Shown here piece after piece: positions 9,625 to 17,535 of a DNA stretch of 64,000 nt. The position numbers and the translations under genes are program-made. Each line of letters starts with the position of its first letter. The stretch's first letter is position 1. The stretch is taken from the NCBI RefSeq assembly GCF_000383975.1, contig NZ_KB913017.1:124001-188000 (forward strand), read 5' to 3'. This stretch comes from Natronorubrum tibetense GA33. Lineage in GTDB: Archaea > Halobacteriota > Halobacteria > Halobacteriales > Natrialbaceae. The notes under the pieces were generated by a model. That model saw nothing but the letters and a program-made list of their open reading frames with translations, ran no database searches and had not been told where the DNA came from.

Positions 9625-10457
9625 GCGACACCGAAATCGAATCCTCGGAGCTACCGGACGATGCTGTCGATCCGGAACCGCAACGAAACGACGTCGAACT
9701 GTCCGTCGACGGACTCGTCAAACGCTTCGGCGGGATTACGGCAGTCGACGGCGCGAGCTTCGAGGTCGAATCCGGCGCGATGACCGGACTGATCGGTCCG
9801 AACGGGGCCGGGAAGTCGACGACGTTCCACTGCATCACGGGTATTCACCGCCCGGACGCTGGCACGGTGCGGTTTCAGGGACGGGATATCACGGGTATCA
9901 GACCCTACGAGTGTGCCGACTACGGACTCGTCCGAACGTTCCAGATCGCCCGCGAGATGGCCAACATGACGGTCCTCGAGAACCTGATGCTCCCGGCACA
10001 GAATCAGTTGGGCGAGCAGCTCTGGCGGTCGGTGCTGCCGTTCGCCCGCCAGGAGGTCGAACGGGAGGAACGCGAACTGCTCGAGCGCGTCTGGGAGGTC
10101 CTCGAGTTCTTCGAGATCGAACACATCGCCGAGGAGAAGGCGGGCAACCTCTCGGGCGGGCAGCGGAAACTGCTCGAGATGGCGCGGGCGCTGATGATCG
10201 AGCCGGAGATGCTGTTGCTCGACGAGCCGTTCGCAGGGGTCAACCCGACGCTCGAGCACAAACTCCTCGATCACATCCACGAACTCCGCGAAGAGGGCTA
10301 CACCTTCCTCATCGTCGAACACGACATGGACCTTATTATGGAGAACTGCGAACGCGTTATCGTGATGCATCAGGGGTCGGTGCTGGCCGAAGGGGCACCC
10401 GAGACGATCACGTCGAACGAGCAGGTTATCGAGGCTTACCTCGGAGGTGAGGTCTGA
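9621..10457 (+). CDS. livG: Branched-chain amino-acid type ABC transporter ATPase LivG
   Basis: A 278-residue ABC ATPase of the LivG type. Seen: Walker A GPNGAGKST near residue 58, Q-loop and the LivG insert LVRTFQIAREMANMTVLENL, signature LSGGQRKLLEMA near residue 176, Walker B MLLLDEPFAGVNP and switch His in IVEHDMD. It energises LivHM from the cytoplasmic side. The start is GTG 9621, overlapping the livM stop. The first 25 residues are an acidic extension before the ABC domain. Confidence 0.95.
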   Translation: MSDTEIESSELPDDAVDPEPQRNDVELSVDGLVKRFGGITAVDGASFEVESGAMTGLIGPNGAGKSTTFHCITGIHRPDAGTVRFQGRDITGIRPYECADYGLVRTFQIAREMANMTVLENLMLPAQNQLGEQLWRSVLPFARQEVEREERELLERVWEVLEFFEIEHIAEEKAGNLSGGQRKLLEMARALMIEPEMLLLDEPFAGVNPTLEHKLLDHIHELREEGYTFLIVEHDMDLIMENCERVIVMHQGSVLAEGAPETITSNEQVIEAYLGGEV

Positions 10458-11161
10458 TGTCGATGCTCGACGTCAGCGGGCTCGACGCAGGCTACGGCGA
10501 CCTGCAGATCCTGAGCGACATCGACCTCGCGGTCGCCGAAGAGGAGTACGTCGTCATCGTCGGCCCCAACGGGGCCGGGAAGTCGACGGCGATGAAATCC
10601 GTCTTCGGGCTGACGACGTACATGGGCGGCTCAGTCGAGTTCCGAGAAGCGGAGATTACCGGCCGCACGCCCGACGAGATCATCCACGAGGGGATCGGCT
10701 ACGTCCCGCAGAACGACAACGTCTTCGCGTCGTTGACGGTTGAGGAGAACCTCGAGATGGGCGCGTACATCTTAGACGAGGTGCCCGAAGATGCGCTCGA
10801 GAGCGTCTACGACCAGTTCCCCATCCTGCGGGAGCGAAAGGACCAGAAGGCGGGCTCGATGAGCGGGGGCCAACAGCAGATGGTCGCGATGGGCCGTGCG
10901 CTGATGCTCGATCCGGATCTGCTGTTGCTCGACGAGCCGAGCGCTGGGCTGGCACCGGATCTGGTCGACGAGATGTTCGATCACGTCGACGCGATCAACG
11001 ACAACGGGACGGCACTGCTCGTCGTCGAGCAGAACGCGAAGAAGGCGCTCCGACGCTGTGACCGGGGCTACGTGCTGGTCCAGGGCCAGAACCGCTACGT
11101 CGACTCCGGCGACGCGCTGTTGAACGACGAGGAGGTTCGCCAGCAGTTCCTCGGCGGGTAG
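10457..11161 (+). CDS. livF: Branched-chain amino-acid type ABC transporter ATPase LivF
   Basis: A 234-residue ABC ATPase of the LivF type, the second nucleotide-binding subunit. Seen: VGPNGAGKST near residue 35, MSGGQQQMVAMGRAL near residue 136, LLLLDEPSAGLAP, and VVEQNAKKAL with Gln/Asn in the switch region typical of LivF. ATG 10457 touches the stop of livG, so it is the last gene of livHMGF. After it, about 180 bases separate it from the opposed substrate-binding protein gene. Confidence 0.95.
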   Translation: MSMLDVSGLDAGYGDLQILSDIDLAVAEEEYVVIVGPNGAGKSTAMKSVFGLTTYMGGSVEFREAEITGRTPDEIIHEGIGYVPQNDNVFASLTVEENLEMGAYILDEVPEDALESVYDQFPILRERKDQKAGSMSGGQQQMVAMGRALMLDPDLLLLDEPSAGLAPDLVDEMFDHVDAINDNGTALLVVEQNAKKALRRCDRGYVLVQGQNRYVDSGDALLNDEEVRQQFLGG

Positions 11162-11342
11162 TCGTCGTTCGATTCGGCTCATCCTGTTTTAATCGCAGAT
11201 CGCTCGCTCACCGCGAGTTGCCACGCGGTCCCGCGCTGTAGTCCACCAGTTAACCGCGGTGTCGAAACCGGACGAACGTCGCTGTGGCTCGAGCAAGCCG
11301 TACGCCGACGCAAAAGAAATCGGATCTGTTCTCGGTCGTCGC

Positions 11343-12623
11343 TTACTCCGACAGTGCGGACTCGAGTTCGCCGCTGTAGGAGCCCTGCTCGGATTCGAAG
11401 GAGACCTGGTTGAGTCCCTCGCCGCCCTGTTCGTCTTCGAAGGCGCTCACGAACTGCTCGGACAGTTGCTGGCCGTAGTCGTTGTTGACGTACAGTGTCG
11501 CGACCGTCTCGGCCTCGAGACGGTTCGCGGCGACTTCGGCCATAACCTGCCCCTGCAGTAGGTCGCTGGGAGCAGTTCGGAAGAAGTAGCCGTCGTCGTC
11601 GATGTTCGAGAGGCTGAGCGCCGTACTGGACGGCGAACACTGGACGACGTTCGCACTGCTGCTGTCCCCGACGAACGAGACGGTGTTCCCGGACGACCCC
11701 GCGCCGACGATCGACGGATAGCCGGCGTCGATAAGCGCGCCACCGTTGCTGATGGTGGTGTCTTCGTCCGTCTCGGTGTCCTCGGCCTGCAGATCGATGT
11801 CGAAATCGGTACCGTCGAACTGGTCTGCGGCGAGTTCGCCAGCTTGAGCCATCGGCGTCCCGAGTTGTCCCAGGTCACCCGTCTCCGGGAGCAACATGGA
11901 GACCATCACGTCGTCGCGGTCCGTTCCGCCGGGGGAGTCGTCGGCCATCTCACCGTCGGGATCCGATCCCTCGAACGTGACCGTATCGACCGTCTCGACG
12001 CCGTCTCCACCGAGTTCCCAGATGTCGTAGGCCGCCTCCGCCGGGTCGCCGACGTCGTCGAAGTCGACGGTACTCGAGGCACCCTCGTAATTGATATCCT
12101 CGCCATCGGCAGCCGCTGCGGCCGCCTCCTCGAGTTCGCCCGGTCCGTACTCGTCGCCGTTGGGGTTCGCGATCCGTCGCATCTGGCCGCGGATCGCTTC
12201 GCCGTCGTTCTCGCCGGCCGCGATGTTCGCCAGGATACACACGGCGACGGCGTCGAACGTGTGTGCGGTGAAGACCCCTGGGGTCGCGTCGTACTCGTCC
12301 TCGTAGAGGTCGGTGTACGCCGCTTCGTTCGGCCCGTCCGAGGACGGACCCGTCCCGGTGACGTTCTCCATGTCGTTCCCGACTTCGTTCGGGAGGTCGC
12401 CGTCTTGCATCCCGTCCGGAACGATGATTTCGGTTCCGTTGTCGTGGTCGGAGTAGAAATCTCGGAAGATCTGAATGCCGCTCTCGGGATAGCCGATGAT
12501 GTTCAGGACGTCCGGTCCGTCACCGCCGACCTCGTCTTCGTCCCCGATACAGCCGGCGAGGCCGACCGTACCAACAGCGCCGATACTACCGAGCACCCGT
12601 CGTCGATTGAGTCGCTGCACCAT
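11343..12623 (-). CDS. Circularly permuted LivJ-type substrate-binding lipoprotein
   Basis: A 426-residue exported binding protein of the type 1 periplasmic fold used by branched-chain amino acid/amide ABC transporters. RLNRRRVLG is a Tat-like signal and LAGC (Cys25) a lipobox, so it should be anchored outside the membrane. Normal proteins begin after the signal with the strand seen here at residues 239-256 (DDVMVSMLLPETGDLGQLG), continue to the ELESALSE helix, then DVLNIIGYPESG and onward. Here the second part comes first: residues 38-220 equal the usual C-terminal half and 239-426 the usual N-terminal half, joined by EGSDPDGEMADDSPGGTDRD. The protein stops right after ELESALSE, where the family continues with the segment now at residues 38 onward. 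The order is therefore permuted, with no frame break. It converges with livHMGF, its probable transporter. Start 12623 is fixed by a CTATATAT box at 12645-12652. Confidence 0.88.
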   Translation of the reverse strand: MVQRLNRRRVLGSIGAVGTVGLAGCIGDEDEVGGDGPDVLNIIGYPESGIQIFRDFYSDHDNGTEIIVPDGMQDGDLPNEVGNDMENVTGTGPSSDGPNEAAYTDLYEDEYDATPGVFTAHTFDAVAVCILANIAAGENDGEAIRGQMRRIANPNGDEYGPGELEEAAAAAADGEDINYEGASSTVDFDDVGDPAEAAYDIWELGGDGVETVDTVTFEGSDPDGEMADDSPGGTDRDDVMVSMLLPETGDLGQLGTPMAQAGELAADQFDGTDFDIDLQAEDTETDEDTTISNGGALIDAGYPSIVGAGSSGNTVSFVGDSSSANVVQCSPSSTALSLSNIDDDGYFFRTAPSDLLQGQVMAEVAANRLEAETVATLYVNNDYGQQLSEQFVSAFEDEQGGEGLNQVSFESEQGSYSGELESALSE

Positions 12624-12644
12624 GGGTAACAGTGGCAACAACTC

Positions 12645-12653
12645 CTATATATG
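12645..12653 (-). promoter_or_regulatory. TATA box of the permuted binding-protein gene
   Basis: ATATATAG on the minus strand, about 25 bases before ATG 12623; this is leaderless spacing and chooses this start over the in-frame one at 12641. Confidence 0.65.
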
Positions 12654-12808
12654 TCTTTTGTGAACGGTATACATGGTTTCTGAGTGTGGGATTAACATCT
12701 CGAATATCTGTACTATTTTCACTTGATCTTCGATAATCGCTCCGAATATCTAATTTAGCTGCGCTGGCTGCCGAATAACTCGCGAAATGGATTCCACGTA
12801 GCTTCGTT

Positions 12809-12960
12809 GTGAACTACCCTACTCTACTCGCTCACGACTGACGCCGTTCGCTCCTTGAGGGGAGGGCTTCCTGCTTCCATGACGCGCTTTGCAGACACAG
12901 GCGTATCCACAGGGAGCGCAGTCTCCACAGGCGTTGATTCGGAGTAAACCACTCCTACGT
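12809..12960 (-). ncRNA. Predicted omega/reRNA of TnpB
   Basis: By analogy with characterised TnpB systems, the guide RNA overlaps the 3' end of tnpB and runs through the right end of the element, so its guide would be the flank at about 12789-12808. The 3' tnpB segment here (after residue 370) codes for poorly conserved residues and contains paired GC-rich blocks, consistent with dual use. The boundaries are inferred, not seen. Confidence 0.4.
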
Positions 12961-14065
12961 CTTCGAGGCCGCGAGAAAGAATATTCCACGCCGCGTTCGC
13001 GTCCCTGTCCGCCTCAAACCCGCATGAGGGACAGGAGTGTTCACGGATCCACAACGGCTTCTCCGTCGAGACACCGCACGACGCACACTCTTTGGTCGTC
13101 CCTCTCGGGTTGACCGCGACGAAGTGCGTTCCCTCCCGCTCACACTTGTATTCGAGCAACGAGAGGAAGGTTCGCCATGCGGCGGAGGCGGTATTGCGGC
13201 TGTTTGACGGTGACTCCACCATCCCCTTCACGTTCAGGTCTTCGACCGCTACGAAGTCGTACTCCCGAGCGTAGTAGTTCGAGAGTTTGTGCAGGAAGTC
13301 GCGGCGCTTCCGGCGGAGGTCAGCATGACACTCCGCAACGCGCCGTCGTTGCTTCTCGTAGTTGTTCGACCCGTGTTGCTTCCGCGAGAGTTTCCGGTGC
13401 TCGCGCTCCAAGCGTTCGCGCTCGTCGGAGAGGTCAAGCGACCCGACTGCCGTGCCGTCAGTGTCGTGGGCGTACTTGAGAATCCCCACGTCGATACCGA
13501 CGCACTTCTCGGGACTCTCGGGCGGTTCGGGTGGCTCGCGGTCCATTTGGATACCGAACGTGGCGAACCACTCGCCCGTCGGTTCCTTTTTCACCGTGAC
13601 TTGCTTGAGCTTCGCGTCGTCGGGGATGGCGCGGTGAAGCCGAATCGGAATGTCTGCGAGTTTCGAGAGTGACAGGACAGTCTGACCGCCCTTCTTGTCG
13701 AGCTTGAAGCCAGACTGACTGTACGTGAAACTGCGAAACTCCCGTGGCGGCTTCCAGTTGAGTTGACCGACACCGTATCCGTTCTTCTTGAGCGCCGAGA
13801 GTCCTTTCAGGTTGTCGAACAGGCGTTCCACGACGGTTTGGAGAACCTTCGAGTACACGTCGGAGAGGCCGTCCCACCACTTCTTGAGGTCGGGCAGTTC
13901 CGACCGTAGTGTGGTCATGGACGGCAGTTCACCGTGTTCGTCTTGGTACTCGTTGAGGCGGTAGAGCGTGTGGTTGTACAGTTGCCTACAAATATCGCGG
14001 TGACGGTCCAACTCCTCGCGGTGGGCGTCAGACGGTTTGAGGCGGTATTTGTAGGCGTAGTACAT
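12824..14065 (-). CDS. tnpB: TnpB, RNA-guided RuvC nuclease (IS200/IS605 family)
   Basis: A 413-residue TnpB. The N-terminus is the helix-turn-helix/wedge region (YAYKYRLKPS, CRQLYNHTLYRLNEY). The RuvC domain has all three acidic motifs: GIDVGILKYA (Asp192), VAVEDLNVKGM (Glu275) and DRDANAAWNIL (Asp355). Between the last two lies a complete zinc ribbon, CASC at 327-330 and CPSC at 345-348. Nothing is truncated, so it is predicted to be an active RNA-guided DNA nuclease that keeps the element at its donor site. It follows the small upstream ORF by 3 bases, indicating one transcript. Confidence 0.95.
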   Translation of the reverse strand: MYYAYKYRLKPSDAHREELDRHRDICRQLYNHTLYRLNEYQDEHGELPSMTTLRSELPDLKKWWDGLSDVYSKVLQTVVERLFDNLKGLSALKKNGYGVGQLNWKPPREFRSFTYSQSGFKLDKKGGQTVLSLSKLADIPIRLHRAIPDDAKLKQVTVKKEPTGEWFATFGIQMDREPPEPPESPEKCVGIDVGILKYAHDTDGTAVGSLDLSDERERLEREHRKLSRKQHGSNNYEKQRRRVAECHADLRRKRRDFLHKLSNYYAREYDFVAVEDLNVKGMVESPSNSRNTASAAWRTFLSLLEYKCEREGTHFVAVNPRGTTKECASCGVSTEKPLWIREHSCPSCGFEADRDANAAWNILSRGLEDVGVVYSESTPVETALPVDTPVSAKRVMEAGSPPLKERTASVVSE

Positions 14066-14068
14066 CCG

Positions 14069-14218
14069 TTACTCTCGTTCCTCAATCAGTTCGTCCAACT
14101 GCTCGCGGACGAACGACGAGAGGTTGAGGTGTTGGTCCTCAATCCACTCATCTTGGTCCTCCCGAATCGTGATTGTCTTCCGTTTCACCGTAATGCACGG
14201 TATGCACGTTGCACGCAT
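14069..14218 (-). CDS. Small ribbon-helix-helix-like protein upstream of tnpB
   Basis: A 49-codon frame (ATG 14218; GTG 14188 gives the more likely 39-residue form) ending 3 bases before tnpB. The core KRKTITIREDQDEWIEDQ followed by LNLSSFVREQLDELIEE is a beta strand plus two helices, the CopG/Arc ribbon-helix-helix pattern. Such short ORFs are frequent before tnpB in haloarchaeal IS200/IS605-type elements and may control element expression. The first ten residues of the ATG form (with two Cys) look non-conserved. Confidence 0.65.
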   Translation of the reverse strand: MRATCIPCITVKRKTITIREDQDEWIEDQHLNLSSFVREQLDELIEERE

Positions 14219-14474
14219 AATGGTTTTGGCGAGACGTTGGCCTGTGGGCCGAGCGTCGAACGTGTATGAAAACTGTGCGGCGCTGTATTCCCTCCCTGCT
14301 CGCGCCTTCCCTTTTCGGTCGGCGCTCGCTGAGGAAAGGGGCTTAGCGCCTCTATTCAGCTAACCCGACAACATGGGTGATATTCACACACATGGCTGGG
14401 ATAATACTACGAGTTACCGAACGCTTTTGAGGAACGTGGTCGTTTCCTCGGGCAATGAACGGGAGGGTTCATGA

Positions 14475-16025
14475 ATGACCATGGAGGATCGGATCGACGA
14501 ACTCGAGAAGCTTCGCGAAGAGGCCCGTCTCGGCGGTGGCGAGGAGCGAATCGAGAAACAACACGACAAGGGGAAGATGACCGCTCGCGAGCGGATCGAC
14601 TACTTCCTCGACGAGGGGACCTTTACCGAGTTCGACCAGCTTCGGACCCACCAGACCAGTCAGTTCGGGATGGAAGAGAAGAAGGTGCCCGGCGACGGCG
14701 TCGTCACGGGCTACGGCGAGGTCAACGGGCGCACGGTCTTCGTCTTCGCCCACGACTTCACCGTCTTCGGCGGCTCGCTCGGCGAGGTCTTCGCCGAGAA
14801 GATCTGCAAGGTCATGGATATGGCCATGGAAGTGGGCGCGCCCATCGTCGGACTGAACGACTCCGCGGGCGCTCGCATTCAGGAGGGCGTCAAGAGCCTC
14901 GCCGGCTTCACCGAAATCTTCCGCCGCAATCAGGAAGCCAGCGGCGTCGTCCCGCAGATCTCCTCTATCATGGGACCCTGTGCCGGCGGCGCGGTCTACT
15001 CGCCGTCGATCACCGACTTCATCTTCATGGTGAAAGACACGAGCCACATGTACATCACCGGGCCCGGCGTCACCAAGACCGTCACCGGGGAGGAAGTCAC
15101 ACATGAGGAACTGGGCGGCGCGATGACCCACGCCGGGAAGACCGGCGTCGCCCAGTTCGCCTGCGAGAGCGAGGAACAGGCCTTAGACGATATCAAGCGA
15201 CTGCTCTCCTATCTCCCCCAGAACAACGTCGAGGACCCGCCACGCGTCGAGCCGTGGGACGACCGCGACCGCCGCGACGAGGAACTCAAGTCGATCGTGC
15301 CGCCAAGTCCGCAAAAGCCCTACGACATGACCGACGTCATCGACAGCGTCGTCGACGAGGGCTCGTTCTTCGAGGTCGCGGACAACTTCGCCAAGGAGAT
15401 CGTCGTCGGCTTTGGCCGTCTGGACGGCCGCTCGGTCGGGCTTGTCGCCAACCAGCCCCGCGTCAACGCCGGCACGCTCACCGTCGACTCCTCGATGAAG
15501 GGATCGCGATTCATCCGCTTCTGTGACTCCTTTAACATCCCCATCGTCACCTTCGTCGACGTCCCCGGCTACATGCCCGGGACCGACCAGGAACACCGCG
15601 GAATCATCCGACACGGTGCGAAACTCCTCTACGCGTACTCGGAGGCGACCGTCCCGCTGCTTACCGTCATCACCCGGAAGGCCTACGGCGGTGCCTACTG
15701 CGTCATGGCCTCTAAAAATCTCGGCGCTGACGTCAACTACGCCTGGCCGACCGCCGAAATCGCGGTCATGGGTCCCCAGGGTGCGGTCAACATCCTCTAC
15801 CGCAAAGAACTCGCCGAGTCCGACAACCCTGACGAGTTGCGCGACGAACTCATCGAAGAGTACCGCGAGGAGTTCGCCAACCCGTACACTGCAACGGACA
15901 AAGGCTTCCTCGACGACGTCATCGTCCCGACCGAGACCCGACCGCGGCTGATCGACGACCTCGAGATGCTCCAAACCAAACGCGAACAGAACCCGGACAA
16001 GAAACACGGAAACATTCCCCTGTAA
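14475..16025 (+). CDS. pccB: Acyl-CoA carboxylase carboxyltransferase subunit (propionyl/acetyl-CoA, PccB-type)
   Basis: A 516-residue carboxyltransferase of the crotonase-fold PccB/AccD5 family, which moves CO2 from carboxybiotin to propionyl-CoA or acetyl-CoA. Seen: GVVTGYGEVNGRTVFVFAHDFTVFGGS, the acyl-CoA site GLNDSAGARIQEG, GPCAGGAVYSPSITDF and, in the second half, the biotin-side FVDVPGYMPG and KAYGGAYCVMASK. GGGAGGG at 14461-14467 lies about 8 bases before ATG 14475, supporting this start. It is followed at 3 bases by the small third subunit. Substrate preference cannot be fixed from sequence; propionyl-CoA is likely by comparison with Haloferax. Confidence 0.93.
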   Translation: MTMEDRIDELEKLREEARLGGGEERIEKQHDKGKMTARERIDYFLDEGTFTEFDQLRTHQTSQFGMEEKKVPGDGVVTGYGEVNGRTVFVFAHDFTVFGGSLGEVFAEKICKVMDMAMEVGAPIVGLNDSAGARIQEGVKSLAGFTEIFRRNQEASGVVPQISSIMGPCAGGAVYSPSITDFIFMVKDTSHMYITGPGVTKTVTGEEVTHEELGGAMTHAGKTGVAQFACESEEQALDDIKRLLSYLPQNNVEDPPRVEPWDDRDRRDEELKSIVPPSPQKPYDMTDVIDSVVDEGSFFEVADNFAKEIVVGFGRLDGRSVGLVANQPRVNAGTLTVDSSMKGSRFIRFCDSFNIPIVTFVDVPGYMPGTDQEHRGIIRHGAKLLYAYSEATVPLLTVITRKAYGGAYCVMASKNLGADVNYAWPTAEIAVMGPQGAVNILYRKELAESDNPDELRDELIEEYREEFANPYTATDKGFLDDVIVPTETRPRLIDDLEMLQTKREQNPDKKHGNIPL

Positions 16026-16028
16026 CGC

Positions 16029-16373
16029 ATGGCATCCCAGAAACAGGCAGATGCGGCCGGTGCGGGTCAGTCCGCGACGGACGAGGAAAGCGGGACGGCC
16101 GCGAGAGTGCTCCCCGCCGACGTCACCCTCGAACTTCCCGACGATGCGAACGACGAGGAGGCCGCGGCCATCGCAGCAGCCGTCGGCGCACATCTCCACG
16201 ACCACGCGCTGGCGGTCGCCGCAGCGGCGGCCGCGGACGGCGAGGAGACGTGGGACGAGAAGCGCTGGGCGTTCGCGGGTCGGATTCGGGCCCAGCAGTC
16301 ACGGACCGTCCGCGTCCCGCGTGACGCGCCGACGAACGCCTGGTCGGCTGCCGGACGAACCGATCTGTTCTGA
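16029..16373 (+). CDS. Small acyl-CoA carboxylase subunit (acc operon protein, PccX-like)
   Basis: A 114-residue protein starting 3 bases after the carboxyltransferase gene. The middle ([32 protein letters not shown]) and the C-terminal pair [12 protein letters not shown] and [23 protein letters not shown] match the haloarchaeal acc operon protein. That family corresponds to the third subunit needed for propionyl-CoA carboxylase in Haloferax mediterranei and is comparable in role to bacterial epsilon subunits. The N-terminal 30 residues look disordered. Confidence 0.85.
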   Translation: MASQKQADAAGAGQSATDEESGTAARVLPADVTLELPDDANDEEAAAIAAAVGAHLHDHALAVAAAAAADGEETWDEKRWAFAGRIRAQQSRTVRVPRDAPTNAWSAAGRTDLF

Positions 16374-16487
16374 CGCGGAGTCAACCGCTGTCTTTCTGTA
16401 CGCTTGCCCCTCGAGTTCGGCCTCGCGCGTCTACCGTCTTGGGAATCAATGAATGCAATTAAGAGACCCCACACACAACCCCCGAGC

Positions 16488-16676
16488 ATGGCCACGGAAA
16501 CCGAGTCTACGACGGATATGGGTGTTGGACTGGCGCTCGCGCTCGGCGCAGTCGCGGCGATCGGTGCACTGTTGATGTTTGTCGGTGCACCAGATATGAC
16601 GGCTGCCTGGGGGTTCGCGGCGGCAATGGTCTTTAGCTCGCTGGCGGTCGTCGGCATCCACCTTTACTGGGACTGA
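16488..16676 (+). CDS. Small two-helix membrane protein (conserved haloarchaeal)
   Basis: A 62-residue protein beginning MATETESTTDMG, with two hydrophobic helices ([22 protein letters not shown] and WGFAAAMVFSSLAVVGIHLYW). ATG 16488 is preferred over an upstream in-frame start because GCAATTAAG lies about 28 bases before it. I recall similar small proteins in many haloarchaeal genomes, of unknown function. It sits inside the carboxylase locus, but there is no evidence that it takes part. Confidence 0.7.
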   Translation: MATETESTTDMGVGLALALGAVAAIGALLMFVGAPDMTAAWGFAAAMVFSSLAVVGIHLYWD

Positions 16677-16775
16677 CCCTCACACCGGTCGAAACGCCGG
16701 TGACAGTCAGCGCAATCGACCTGAAACGGCCTATAAAAGTTAAGAGCAACGACGCCCTAGAGACAACCACGGACG

Positions 16776-17000
16776 ATGACCGACTACTCCAACGAAGAGC
16801 AGCGAATTCTCTCACACCTCCGAGAGAGCGCCGCCCGAGGTGAACAGTACTTCCGGGCGAAGAACATCGCGGACGCGATCGGATTGTCCTCGAAACAGGT
16901 AGGTGTCCGTCTCCCCCACCTCGCGGAGAAAGCCGACGAGGTCGACATCGAAAAGTGGGGCCGTGCCCGTTCGACGACCTGGAAAGTCACCATTAGTTAA
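16776..17000 (+). CDS. Small winged-helix-like protein
   Basis: A 74-residue protein with a helix-turn-helix arrangement: NEEQRILSHLRESAARG, FRAKNIADAIGLSSKQVGVRL, then EVDIEKWGRARSTTWKVTI as the wing. It resembles the DUF7123-type family of haloarchaea, so it may bind DNA as a small regulator. A CCTATAAAAG box at about 16729-16738 precedes ATG 16776. Target genes are unknown; the neighbours encode carboxylase subunits. Confidence 0.72.
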   Translation: MTDYSNEEQRILSHLRESAARGEQYFRAKNIADAIGLSSKQVGVRLPHLAEKADEVDIEKWGRARSTTWKVTIS

Positions 17001-17088
17001 ATCCACGTACACACGCGATTTCGCGTGTCCGGACGTCATCCCCGCTCGGTCCACGGTCTTTTTAATAGTGACTCACGCTAGTAGAGCC

Positions 17089-17535
17089 ATGACTGTACGG
17101 GTCGACCGTTCGTTCGAGCTGTCGGCATCACCCGAACGCGTCTGGGAGTTCATCGCCGACCCGGAGAACCGGGCTCAGGCAATCAGCGTCGTCCAGGAGT
17201 ATACCGCCGACGACCCTGAGGGTCGGCGAGTAACCTGGCACGTCGAGTTGCCGATCCCGCTCGTCCGCAAGACCGTCGCCGTCGAGACCGAGGATGTCAC
17301 GCGCGAGCCACCGGAGTACGTCGAGTTCGTGGGGAAATCGAAGGTAATGCGGGTCACCGGGAAACACGAGATCGTCGAGACGGAAGACGGGGCCCGCCTC
17401 GAGAACAACTTCACCGTCGACGGAAAACTCCCCGGCGTCGAGAAGTTCTTCAAGCGGAATCTGGACGGGGAACTCGAGAATCTCCGCCGGGCGCTAGAGC
17501 GGGATATCGAGCGGACCCGGTCGGAGGAGTCGTGA
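17089..17535 (+). CDS. SRPBCC/CoxG-like protein
   Basis: A 148-residue protein of the START/SRPBCC fold. Seen: the opening VRVDRSFELSASPERVWEFIADPENRA, mid-strands RRVTWHVELPIPLVRKTV and YVEFVGKSKVMRVTGKHEI, and the long C-terminal helix LDGELENLRRALERDIE. Such proteins bind hydrophobic ligands; no enzymatic residue set is evident. ATG 17089 is chosen because a TTTTTAATAG box sits about 28 bases upstream; a longer frame begins earlier but reads out of family. Its stop overlaps the next gene, so they are co-transcribed. Confidence 0.82.
   Translation: MTVRVDRSFELSASPERVWEFIADPENRAQAISVVQEYTADDPEGRRVTWHVELPIPLVRKTVAVETEDVTREPPEYVEFVGKSKVMRVTGKHEIVETEDGARLENNFTVDGKLPGVEKFFKRNLDGELENLRRALERDIERTRSEES

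Larger units (their letters stand above)
12809..14365 (-). mobile_element. IS200/IS605-type element carrying tnpB, no tnpA (approximate ends)
   Basis: A non-autonomous IS1341-like unit: an intact tnpB preceded by a 39-49 codon ribbon-helix-helix ORF, with no Y1 transposase tnpA in the window. The right end is placed at the GTGAACTACCC motif (12809-12819, read GGGTAGTTCAC on the minus strand), which resembles right ends of haloarchaeal elements of this type. The left end is placed near 14365, after a subterminal imperfect hairpin at about 14304-14342 (CTTCCCTTTTC against GAGGAAAGGGG). Such elements have no terminal inverted repeats and make no target duplication, so the exact left boundary is uncertain by tens of bases. 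Confidence 0.7.

Noticed and set aside
13934..14363. Plus-strand frames inside the IS left end
   Set aside because: They run against tnpB and its small ORF and have no recognisable product.
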